Below, piece by piece: positions 24,146-32,173 of a DNA stretch of 64,000 nt. Position numbers and translations under genes: made by a program. The notes below the pieces were generated by a model. That model worked only from the letters and a program-made list of their open reading frames with translations, was not told the origin of the DNA and ran no database searches. The DNA is taken from NCBI RefSeq assembly GCF_044344315.1, contig NZ_JBIJDC010000002.1, forward strand, positions 1 through 64,000. Direction: 5' to 3'. The DNA comes from Zoogloea sp044344315. GTDB taxonomy: Bacteria; Pseudomonadota; Gammaproteobacteria; Burkholderiales; Rhodocyclaceae. The stretch's first letter is position 1, and the number at the start of each line of letters is the position of its first letter.

Positions 24146-26703
24146 CCGGCACCGTCTATAAACTCGAAGTCAATCCCCGCATTCCGGCGCGCCTCGAGCG
24201 CCTCGAAGACCTGGCCAACAATCTCTGGTACAGCTGGGACCGCCCCACCCGCTCGCTCTTTGCCAGCCTGTCACGCACCCTGTGGAAGGCGGTGGATCAC
24301 AACCCCAAGGCCTTCCTCAAGCGCGCCGACCAGAAGCACCTCGACAGCGCCGCCGAGAACCCGGTGTTCCTGGGCAGCCTGGCCCGGGTGCTGTCCACCT
24401 ACGATACCTACCACGACCTGCCGTCGATGGCCCACGTGCATGGCCGCCCCTTTCGCGACGACGATCTGATCGCCTACTTCTGTGCAGAGTTCGGCTTTCA
24501 CGAAAGCCTGCCGATCTATTCCGGCGGCCTCGGCATCCTGGCCGGCGACCACTGCAAGGCGGCCAGCGACATGGGCCTGCCCTTTGTCGGGGTCGGCCTG
24601 CTGTACCGCCAGGGCTATTTCCACCAGACCCTCGACGCCGACGGTCAGCAACACGCCACCTACACCGATTCGGATTTCGACGACCTGCCCGTCACCCCGC
24701 TCCACGACGCGGAAGGTCGGGAGGTGCGCGTCACCGTGGATCTGCCCGGCCGCGCCGTACAGGCCAAGGTCTGGGAGGTCCGGATCGGCCACGTGCGCCT
24801 GATCCTCCTCGACACCTGGCTCCCGGAGAACACCGAGCACGACCGCGAGATCACCCACCGACTCTATGGCGGTGACCGCAACACCCGCATCGAGCAGGAG
24901 ATCCTGCTCGGTGTCGGCGGCGTTCGTGCCCTCGCCGCCCTGGGTCTGAAGCCCACCGTGTGGCACGTCAATGAGGGCCACGCCGCCTTCCTGATCCTCG
25001 AACGCATCCGCAGCCTGGTGACCGGCGGCCAGCCCTTTGCCGCAGCGCTCGAAGCCACCGCTGCCAACGTGGTGTTCACCACCCACACCGCCGTGCCGGC
25101 CGGCCACGACCACTTTGCCGAAGACACGATCCGGCGCTACTTCTCCCACTGGGAAAAAGACACCGGCATCTCCTGTGATCGCCTGATGGCCCTGGGCGCC
25201 GAGCCGGGCAAAACCGACTTCAACATGACCGCCCTGGCGATCCGCGGCTCGCGCCACCAGAACGGCGTCTCGCGCATCCATGGCGACGTGTCGGCGCGCA
25301 TCTGCAGTCACTTCTGGCCCCAGCTCAGCGCCGCCGAAAACCCCATCGACTACGTGACCAACGGCGTCCACCTGCCCACCTTCCTGGCTACCGAATGGCA
25401 CGAAACCTTTGATCGCTACCTGGGTGTGGGCTGGCAGCAACGCCAGACCGACCCGGCCAGCTGGGAGGGCATCGACCGCATCCCCGACCAGACCTACTGG
25501 AGCGTGCGCCAGCTCCTCAAGTCGCATCTGCTCTACCTGGTGCGCGACCGGGTGCGCGAGCAGCACCTGCGCAACCAGGGCTCACCGGCACACCTGGATC
25601 GCCTGCTCAAGCTCGCCGACCCGAGCCGGCCTAACGTGCTCACCATCGGCTTTGCCCGGCGCTTCGCCACTTACAAGCGCGCCGCGCTGCTCTTCCACGA
25701 TCCGGAAGTCCTGCGCAGCATCATCTGCGACGCCGACCGGCCGGTCCTCTTCCTCTTCGCCGGCAAGGCGCACCCGGCCGACCATCCCGGACAGGAGATC
25801 GTCCGGCGCATCGCCGAGATGGCCGCCCGCCCGGAGTTCGAGGGCCGCATCCTGCTGCTGGAGGGCTACGACCTGCACCTCTCGCGGCGCCTGGTGGCCG
25901 GGGTGGACGTATGGCTCAACAACCCCATCTATCCACTGGAAGCCTCCGGCACTTCGGGCATGAAGGCCGCCATGAACGGCGCCATCAACCTGTCGGTGCT
26001 CGACGGCTGGTGGGGTGAGGGCTACGACGACCGGGGAGAGGTCCCCAACGGCTGGGCCATCAAGCCCGCCTCCGGCCACCTGGATGAAGCCCGCCGGGAC
26101 GCCGAGGAAGCCCACACCCTCTACGAGCTGCTGCAGGACAAGGTCATCCCGACCTTTTACCGCAGCGGCCCGATGGGCTACTCGCCCGAATGGGTGGCCA
26201 TGTCCAAACGCTCCATCGCCACCATTGCACCCCGCTACAACGTGATCCGCATGGTCGGCGAGTATGTGCAGAAGTTCTACGCGCCCGCCGCACGCCAGGG
26301 CCGCCGCCTGGCCGCCGACGGTTTCGCCCCGGCCCGGGCCCTGGCCGACTGGAAGATCCGCATCCGCAACGCCTGGGCCGGCGTGCGCCTGCGCTGCCTG
26401 GAAACCCCCACCGGCCGGGTGCCATTCGGCCAGGCCGTGCGCGTACAGGTCGCCATCCAGCTGGGCGGCCTGCAGCCCGAGGACGTCACCGTCGAGGCCC
26501 TCTTCGGGCGTCCCGACACCGACCACGGCCGGGCCCGGCACTACAGCCTCACCCACAGCGGCGCTCTCGACCATGGCGAGCACCTCTTCGTGCTGGATCT
26601 GACCCCGGAGCAGTGCGGCAAGCTGGAGTACCGCATCCGCGCCTTCCCCGAGCACCCGCTGCTCACCCACAAGTTCGAGCTGGGGCTGATGGTATGGCTG
26701 TGA
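24142..26703 (+). CDS. glgP: alpha-glucan phosphorylase
   Basis: This enzyme releases glucose-1-phosphate from alpha-1,4-glucan ends with pyridoxal phosphate. The 853 residues begin with a DUF3417-type segment ('LEDLANNLWYSWD'), marking the alpha-glucan phosphorylase branch distinct from E. coli GlgP/MalP. Further marks are 'YSGGLGILAGDHCKAASDMG', 'HVNEGHAAFLILERIR', 'YVTNGVHLPTF', 'FARRFATYKRA' and the PLP lysine Lys608 in 'SGTSGMKAAMNGA'. The start overlaps the preceding GH57 stop by 4 bases (ATGA). Being co-transcribed with glgC and glgA, it points to one operon for making and mobilising glycogen. Confidence 0.95.
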   Translation: MTGTVYKLEVNPRIPARLERLEDLANNLWYSWDRPTRSLFASLSRTLWKAVDHNPKAFLKRADQKHLDSAAENPVFLGSLARVLSTYDTYHDLPSMAHVHGRPFRDDDLIAYFCAEFGFHESLPIYSGGLGILAGDHCKAASDMGLPFVGVGLLYRQGYFHQTLDADGQQHATYTDSDFDDLPVTPLHDAEGREVRVTVDLPGRAVQAKVWEVRIGHVRLILLDTWLPENTEHDREITHRLYGGDRNTRIEQEILLGVGGVRALAALGLKPTVWHVNEGHAAFLILERIRSLVTGGQPFAAALEATAANVVFTTHTAVPAGHDHFAEDTIRRYFSHWEKDTGISCDRLMALGAEPGKTDFNMTALAIRGSRHQNGVSRIHGDVSARICSHFWPQLSAAENPIDYVTNGVHLPTFLATEWHETFDRYLGVGWQQRQTDPASWEGIDRIPDQTYWSVRQLLKSHLLYLVRDRVREQHLRNQGSPAHLDRLLKLADPSRPNVLTIGFARRFATYKRAALLFHDPEVLRSIICDADRPVLFLFAGKAHPADHPGQEIVRRIAEMAARPEFEGRILLLEGYDLHLSRRLVAGVDVWLNNPIYPLEASGTSGMKAAMNGAINLSVLDGWWGEGYDDRGEVPNGWAIKPASGHLDEARRDAEEAHTLYELLQDKVIPTFYRSGPMGYSPEWVAMSKRSIATIAPRYNVIRMVGEYVQKFYAPAARQGRRLAADGFAPARALADWKIRIRNAWAGVRLRCLETPTGRVPFGQAVRVQVAIQLGGLQPEDVTVEALFGRPDTDHGRARHYSLTHSGALDHGEHLFVLDLTPEQCGKLEYRIRAFPEHPLLTHKFELGLMVWL

Positions 26704-26755
26704 TCCACCGCGCCGTCCTCTCTGATGGCCTATCGCGCACCTCACGGAGGCTGCG

Positions 26756-28207
26756 GTGAAGCGGCCCGGCGTACTCTTCGTCACCTCCGAGATGGCGCCC
26801 TGGGTCAAGACCGGCGGCCTCGGTGACGTGGCTGCGGCGCTGCCTGCCAGCCTGCGCGGAGCCGGCGTGGACATCCGTGTCCTGATCCCCGGCTATCCGG
26901 CCCTGCAGGCTGCATTTCCCGACGCCCGCCCGGTGGCCGAGCTACCCTCCCTCGCCCCCGCCCTGCCCCCGGCCCGGATCCTGGAGGCCCACACAGACGG
27001 CCTGCCCCTGTTGCTGCTCGACTGCCCCGCGCTTTTTGGCCGCCCCGGCAATCCCTATCTCGACAGTTACGGCAAGGACCAGCCCGACAACGCCCGGCGC
27101 TTCGGCCTTCTGTCCCGGGTCGCCGCCCACCTCGGCCAGCCCGGCTCCCCCCTGGGCTGGCAGCCCGACGTGGTGCATGTGAATGACTGGCAGGGCGGCC
27201 TGGCCCCCGCCTTCCTGCACTACGAAGGCGGCGCAGCCAGCGTCATCACCGTCCACAACATCGCCTTCCAGGGGTGCTTCGGCCATGACATGCTCGCCGC
27301 CCTGGGCCTGCCCGCGCACGCCTGGCGCTTCGATGCGGTGGAGTACCACAACCAGCTGTCCTTCCTGAAAGCCGGCCTGCAGTTCGCCACCCGCCTGTCC
27401 ACCGTCAGCCCCACCTATGCCCGGGAAATCCAGGACGAGCACTTCGGCTACGGCCTGGCCCCCCTGCTGCGCCACCGTGCCGGGGCCCTGCGCGGCATCC
27501 TCAACGGCATCGACACCACCCTGTGGGACCCGGCCACCGACGCGGCCCTGGCGCATCCCTACTCGTCAGACCGCCTCGGCGCCAAGCGCCTCAACAAGGC
27601 CGCCCTGCAGGCGCAGATGGGGCTGCCGAGCGCCAGTGACCGGCCACTGTTCGGCGTCATCAGTCGCCTGACCCATCAGAAGGGCCTTGATCTGCTGCTC
27701 GCCGTCGCCGATGGCCTGCCGGCGCTGCCGGCCCAGCTGGTGGTGCTGGGCAGCGGCGACCGGGACATGGAGGCCGGCTTCTGCGCCCTGGCCGCGCGCC
27801 TGCCGGAGCACGTCGCAGTACAGATCGGCTTTGACGAGACCCTCGCCCACCGCATCGAGGCCGGTGCCGACAGCTTCCTCATGCCCTCGCGCTTCGAACC
27901 CTGCGGCCTCAACCAGATGTACAGCCTGCGCTACGGCACCCCGCCCGTGGTCCGCGCCACCGGTGGCCTCGCCGATACGGTTGTGGACATCGACGCGCCC
28001 CTTGCTGCCAACCCGGGCAACGGCTTCCGGATCGACGGCGATAGCCCCCATGCCCTGTGGATGACGCTGGAACGGGTGTGCCACACCTGGCACAACCGCC
28101 GCCGCTGGCTGGACATCCAGCAAAACGCCATGCGCCGGGACTTTTCGTGGGAGCAACCCGCCAGGGAGTACATTGAACTGTATCGGGAGGCTGCCGCAGC
28201 CCGCTGA
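26756..28207 (+). CDS. glgA: glycogen synthase (ADP-glucose dependent)
   Basis: This enzyme transfers glucose from ADP-glucose to the glycogen chain. The 483 residues (GT5 family) carry the ADP-glucose-binding 'VKTGGLGDVAAALP' with Lys18, then 'DVVHVNDWQGGLAPAFLHY', 'TVHNIAFQG', 'STVSPTYAREI', 'GILNGIDTTLWDP' and the C-terminal 'MPSRFEPCGLNQMYSLRYGT' with the catalytic Glu. It starts at GTG 26756, with GGAGG 10-14 bases upstream. It lies 52 bp after glgP and is the last gene of the glgC-to-glgA run. Confidence 0.96.
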   Translation: MKRPGVLFVTSEMAPWVKTGGLGDVAAALPASLRGAGVDIRVLIPGYPALQAAFPDARPVAELPSLAPALPPARILEAHTDGLPLLLLDCPALFGRPGNPYLDSYGKDQPDNARRFGLLSRVAAHLGQPGSPLGWQPDVVHVNDWQGGLAPAFLHYEGGAASVITVHNIAFQGCFGHDMLAALGLPAHAWRFDAVEYHNQLSFLKAGLQFATRLSTVSPTYAREIQDEHFGYGLAPLLRHRAGALRGILNGIDTTLWDPATDAALAHPYSSDRLGAKRLNKAALQAQMGLPSASDRPLFGVISRLTHQKGLDLLLAVADGLPALPAQLVVLGSGDRDMEAGFCALAARLPEHVAVQIGFDETLAHRIEAGADSFLMPSRFEPCGLNQMYSLRYGTPPVVRATGGLADTVVDIDAPLAANPGNGFRIDGDSPHALWMTLERVCHTWHNRRRWLDIQQNAMRRDFSWEQPAREYIELYREAAAAR

Positions 28208-28376
28208 ACAAGGCCAGCGGCAGGCGCTGAACGCTTGCGTCAGGGCAGACGGCACGAGGAAAGCCCCACCCTGCCATGCTACGATGCCGCGGGTGCGGCC
28301 TCCCCGTCAGCCCTCAGAGCCCACGGGCGCACCTGCCCCAACCCATAACGGACGCCTCCTCCACCCCCCATCGGCC

Positions 28377-29948
28377 ATGAGCAACGCACCAGAAGAAGAC
28401 GACCGCACCATTCTCTCTGCTGCCAGCAACAACACATCGACAACGGCAACGAATACTCCGGCGATCGATGGCGATGAGGATGGTCACGCGCTCGCAGCCG
28501 GCACCCTGCTCGGTGAATTCGAGCTACAGGGAAAGATCGGGGAAGGCGGCTTCAGCATCGTCTACCTGGCCTGGGACCACTCCCTTGAACGCAAGGTCGC
28601 CCTCAAGGAATACATGCCGGGCTCCCTCGCCGCGCGCAGGGGGCCCAGTCTGGTGGCCCCCCGTTCGGAGCGCCATCGCAGCACCTACGAGGCCGGCCTG
28701 AGGAGCTTCGTCAATGAAGCCAAACTCCTTGCCCATTTCGACCATCCGTCCCTGGTCAAGGTGTATCGCTTCTGGGAGGCGAATGGCACAGCCTACATGG
28801 TCATGCCGCTGTATGAAGGGCAGACCCTGAAGGACAGTATTCAGGCAGACCGCCCCCCCGTCAGCGAAGCCTGGCTGATCGACATCCTGACCCCGCTGTG
28901 CGATGCCATTGGACTCCTTCACCGGGAGCAGTGCTTTCACCGGGACATTGCCCCCGACAACATCATCCTGTTGAAAGGCAGCGGGCGCCCCCTGCTCCTT
29001 GACTTCGGCGCCGCGCGGCGGGTCATCGGTGACATGACCCAGGCACTCACGGTCATCCTGAAGCCAGGCTACGCCCCGGTCGAGCAGTATGCCGAATTGC
29101 CCGACATGAAACAGGGGCCATGGACCGACGTCTATGCCCTGGCCGCCACCGTGCACTGGGTGATTACCGGCAGCACCCCGCCGCCCTCGGTGGGCCGACT
29201 GCTCAACGACCAGTACCAAGCGCTTGCCGAGCGCGCACTCCCGAGCTTCACCCCGGCCTTCCTGGGAGCGGTTGACAGGGCGCTGGCCGCCAGACCGGAA
29301 CAGCGCACCCAGACCATCACCGACTTTGGCCATGACCTGGGCCTGGCTCCTCGGGGCGACACACGCATCCTTGATGCACCTTCCCCGGTATTGCCAGGCA
29401 CCGATCCCGGCGCCGGCCCCACACAGATTGCCGCCAGACCAGCGGCGGCGGCGCGGCGTGCAGGCCCTCTTCTCGCCCTGGTGGGCCTTGCCTGCGCCCT
29501 GGCCGCGGCCTGGTGGCTGGCCACCCGAGAACATCCGGCGACGGTGCCACTGGCAACGACACGCCCCCAGGCACCCGCACCGGCGCCAGCCCAGCCACCC
29601 TCCGTGCCAGCAGTGCCCACCCCGCCCTCTCCCGCGGTAGCCCGTACACCTCCACCAGCCTCTCCGGTCGAGTCGCCGGCGTCACCTACCTCGCTAGGCA
29701 GCCAGGTTCAAAGCCCGGCCAGTGCATCCCGGGCGGCACCGCCTCCCACGCGGGAGGCACCACCCGCATCCGCGCCCGTTCGCAAGGCCCCGGTCGAAAC
29801 CGCAGCAACCGCGGCCAGCAAGCCGGTCAAGGCCGAGAAGGCATCACCGCCCCGCTCGGCCGAATGTGCCAGCATCCTGCAACGCATCTCCCTCGGCGAA
29901 AGCTCACCCGAGCTCATGGCCAGATTTGATAAGGCGCGTTGCCGCTAG
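28377..29948 (+). CDS. membrane Ser/Thr protein kinase (PknB/PpkA-like)
   Basis: The 523 residues begin with an acidic, Thr/Asn-rich tail (about 1-40). The kinase domain follows (about 45-310): glycine loop 'GKIGEGGFSIVY', catalytic Lys77 in 'VALKEYM', catalytic loop 'HRDIAPDN' with Asp190, and metal-binding Asp209 in 'LLDFGAAR'. The usual Lys two positions after HRD is Ala here. A transmembrane helix (about 362-383) leads to a Pro/Ala-rich, probably periplasmic region and a short Cys-containing end. ATG 28377 is chosen because the open frame upstream overlaps glgA and is not conserved-looking. A link to the type VI system 17 kb away, which has PppA and an FHA protein but no kinase, is inference. 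Confidence 0.85.
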   Translation: MSNAPEEDDRTILSAASNNTSTTATNTPAIDGDEDGHALAAGTLLGEFELQGKIGEGGFSIVYLAWDHSLERKVALKEYMPGSLAARRGPSLVAPRSERHRSTYEAGLRSFVNEAKLLAHFDHPSLVKVYRFWEANGTAYMVMPLYEGQTLKDSIQADRPPVSEAWLIDILTPLCDAIGLLHREQCFHRDIAPDNIILLKGSGRPLLLDFGAARRVIGDMTQALTVILKPGYAPVEQYAELPDMKQGPWTDVYALAATVHWVITGSTPPPSVGRLLNDQYQALAERALPSFTPAFLGAVDRALAARPEQRTQTITDFGHDLGLAPRGDTRILDAPSPVLPGTDPGAGPTQIAARPAAAARRAGPLLALVGLACALAAAWWLATREHPATVPLATTRPQAPAPAPAQPPSVPAVPTPPSPAVARTPPPASPVESPASPTSLGSQVQSPASASRAAPPPTREAPPASAPVRKAPVETAATAASKPVKAEKASPPRSAECASILQRISLGESSPELMARFDKARCR

Positions 29949-30032
29949 AACCACACACCGACGCCAACCAAAGTCCGAGGTCGAATGAATTCGACCCCAC
30001 GAGAGGGCACCCATCAAGTCAGGATGACGGCC

Positions 30033-30623
30033 TCAGGAGGCCGCCACGCTGCGCAGGAAGACCTCAATCTCTCCGCCAGCCAGGGCTTCGCTGTCTTCCA
30101 TCTTGGTGCAAGAAATGACGCTGACCGCCTTCCTGGCCAGCGATTTATCCCTCATTCCGGGTACGAACAACTGAACGCACCGGGGGTCCGGCACGATCTC
30201 GATCTCCACGACCGCGGATTCCGACTTCAGTCCGGAGGCGGCTTTCTGATCGGCCTGGACCTTACCCACCGCCCTCGGCGCACCCCACAGGAAGGTGATG
30301 GGTGCAATGACCCGTGCGGCCAGCAGGTAGTGGGCCCCGCTGCCCACCCAGGTCGAAGACAGGGCCGCCATACGGCTCGCCTGGCCGGAGGCCAGGCTCT
30401 CGCCCCGGTGACCTGCCCGTGCCGCCTGCAATATCAAGCGTACAGCCGAAGCCTGGAACCACCACGGGCTGGAGATGTATTCCTGATTTGCCACATCCGG
30501 TCGCAGGACGAAGCGGAAGAGCACCGTACCGGGCGAGAAGCCGCCCTCACCCTCGACACGCATGCCACTTCGGGCCTCATCCCAAGCCGCTTTATCTAAA
30601 TAACAGCTGTTTAGCGCAGGCAT
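30033..30623 (-). CDS. hypothetical protein, function not recognised
   Basis: This 196-residue frame has AGGGGAG before ATG 30623. I do not recognise the family. It is soluble-looking, without signal peptide or membrane helix, and has two Trp-rich spots ('PWWFQASAVRLI') and a late 'VSVISCTKMED'. A stretch 'LFRFVLRPDVANQEYISS' suggests a beta-rich fold. It is the last gene of the minus-strand envelope cluster (72 bp behind the porin) and faces the kinase tail to tail with an 84-bp gap. Codon use resembles its neighbours, which supports it being real. Confidence 0.6.
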   Translation of the reverse strand: MPALNSCYLDKAAWDEARSGMRVEGEGGFSPGTVLFRFVLRPDVANQEYISSPWWFQASAVRLILQAARAGHRGESLASGQASRMAALSSTWVGSGAHYLLAARVIAPITFLWGAPRAVGKVQADQKAASGLKSESAVVEIEIVPDPRCVQLFVPGMRDKSLARKAVSVISCTKMEDSEALAGGEIEVFLRSVAAS

Positions 30624-30695
30624 TTCCACTCCCCTGCTGCGTCGACCAATCATCCGGGGCCGGTAGCGTTGCAGCCCCCGCAATGGCCCGCCCAG

Positions 30696-31706
30696 TCAGA
30701 ACTTGAAACGCACCCCCAAGGCCACCGACTGCCCGCTGGATTGGCCGCGAACCCGGTCATCCATGCCGATCACGTAGATATCGGTGACGCTGTCGTATTC
30801 ATACAGGTAGGCCGAGCTGAGGGTGGTGTGCTTACGATCTATCGCCGCCCCTTCAGTGGTGGATGAACCGATCTGGAACACCAGTGAACCGGGGCCGACC
30901 GGTACATTGACACCGGCCGAGGCCAGCTTGCTTCTGGCATCCAGAGCACGGTCCCGCACCTGCGAGTAAAGGCCGAAAACCCGCGCAAAACCAAAGTTGT
31001 AACTACTCCCCAGCTGCCACGTCGTCTCCTTGGCTGGATCCCTGATGCCATCATTCACATGGACATTCTGGGCCGCTGCCTCGATGGACAGCAGGCCCAC
31101 GGACCACACCACGCTGCCTCCCTGATAGCTGCCCCGTTCATCCTGCTTCTGGACAGCATGCATCAGGTTGAAGGTCAGCCCGTCCAGATTCGGACTGGTG
31201 TAGCCGACGGCGTTGTCCCAGTAGAAATCCCCATCCACACCTTCGATATTGCCGCTGAAGAAGAGATGACGGATCGCCGGCGACAAGGGGGAACTACCGA
31301 GCGCGTTGAAGCGATTGGTGGTGTCAAAGATCAAAGTCTGCAGACGGCCGAAACGCAGCGAACCGTATTCAGTGCTACGCAAGGCGATAAAGGCATTTCT
31401 CGACAGCAGCGGATCGGAATCACGCCGGCCGGTCTTGAAATCTTGAAAGCGGATGAAGGTCTCCGCCACCGCGGCGACGCTCCACCCATCGTCGAAGCCG
31501 TAGCTGCCAGTGACGCCGACAAAGCTTGGCGACAGGGAGTTGCTGTTGAACCGTACATCCCTTGCCAGCCCACTCTGCCCGAAGGCCCCGTAGGAGAGGT
31601 CGGCGACGCCATAAACGCTGTAATCCACCTGGGCCAGGGTGGCGTCAGCGGTGATAAAAAGAAGCCCGCCCAGGATGGCAGACAGGGTCTTGGATGTCTT
31701 TTTCAT
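30696..31706 (-). CDS. Gram-negative outer-membrane porin
   Basis: The 336 residues begin with a signal peptide ('MKKTSKTLSAILGGLLF', cleavage near 'ATLAQVDYSVYG'), followed by alternating amphipathic beta strands and a C-terminal Phe ('SVALGVRFKF'), the outer-membrane assembly signal. The pattern 'SVYGVADLSYGAFGQSG', 'RNAFIALRSTEYGSLRFGR' and 'GYTSPNLDGLTFNL' fits the betaproteobacterial general porin family, which forms trimeric diffusion channels. ATG 31706 is chosen over an upstream extension because the signal peptide starts there. It lies 56 bp after mrtJ on the same strand. Confidence 0.9.
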   Translation of the reverse strand: MKKTSKTLSAILGGLLFITADATLAQVDYSVYGVADLSYGAFGQSGLARDVRFNSNSLSPSFVGVTGSYGFDDGWSVAAVAETFIRFQDFKTGRRDSDPLLSRNAFIALRSTEYGSLRFGRLQTLIFDTTNRFNALGSSPLSPAIRHLFFSGNIEGVDGDFYWDNAVGYTSPNLDGLTFNLMHAVQKQDERGSYQGGSVVWSVGLLSIEAAAQNVHVNDGIRDPAKETTWQLGSSYNFGFARVFGLYSQVRDRALDARSKLASAGVNVPVGPGSLVFQIGSSTTEGAAIDRKHTTLSSAYLYEYDSVTDIYVIGMDDRVRGQSSGQSVALGVRFKF

Positions 31707-31762
31707 GATGTTCAGCCGGTTTCGGCTCCGGATTATGGGCGGGACGCAAGGCCAGGGTCGAT

Positions 31763-32173
31763 TCAAGTCAGGCTCGGTGCAGCGAGCAGCCAGACGCCAT
31801 TCATCAGGGCATGGGCAAGCACGCAGGGGGCAAGCCGTCGCCAGCGCTCGTAGAGTGCTCCGACCAGAATGGCCGGGAGCACCACTGCGACCGCCTCAAG
31901 GCTCCCCCTCAGGGCCCAGTGGGCCAAGGCAAACGTCGCAGCCACGACCAGGTTGGCCTGCCAGCCGGACCAGCGCCGGGACAGGAGAAGCTCCTGCAGG
32001 CCCCGGCGAAAGATGATCTCCTCCACCACGGGGGAAAATAACAGCAGGACGAAGCCGCGCCGCCAGTCAGTACCACTCAGCCCCACCGCGAAGACGCTCA
32101 AGGCGATCACACCTGCAAACTGCAGCATCAGGCCGGTGCCGGGCCGGACGCCAAGGGCCGGCAACCGGTTCAT
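31763..32173 (-). CDS. mrtJ: CPBP-family glutamic intramembrane protease, MrtJ-like (JDVT-CTERM sorting)
   Basis: The 136 residues form an all-helical membrane protein of CPBP/Abi type. Catalytic motifs are present: Glu51-Glu52 with Arg56 in 'VVEEIIFRRGL', His85 in 'FALAHWA', and His121/Asn125 in 'LAHALMNG'. It is short for a CPBP protein (core helices only), as in the proteases paired with C-terminal sorting signals. Its start overlaps by 4 bases the stop of a protein ending in a GGGGC-TM-arginine tail of JDVT-CTERM form, which makes MrtJ the natural assignment. It would cut near the Cys of that tail, within the inner membrane. The assignment rests on motif plus context. Confidence 0.8.
   Translation of the reverse strand: MNRLPALGVRPGTGLMLQFAGVIALSVFAVGLSGTDWRRGFVLLLFSPVVEEIIFRRGLQELLLSRRWSGWQANLVVAATFALAHWALRGSLEAVAVVLPAILVGALYERWRRLAPCVLAHALMNGVWLLAAPSLT

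Noticed and set aside
28173..28376. Upstream extension of the Ser/Thr kinase into glgA
   Set aside because: The added residues are Arg/Pro/His-rich without conservation signs; ATG 28377 begins a typical acidic kinase N-tail.
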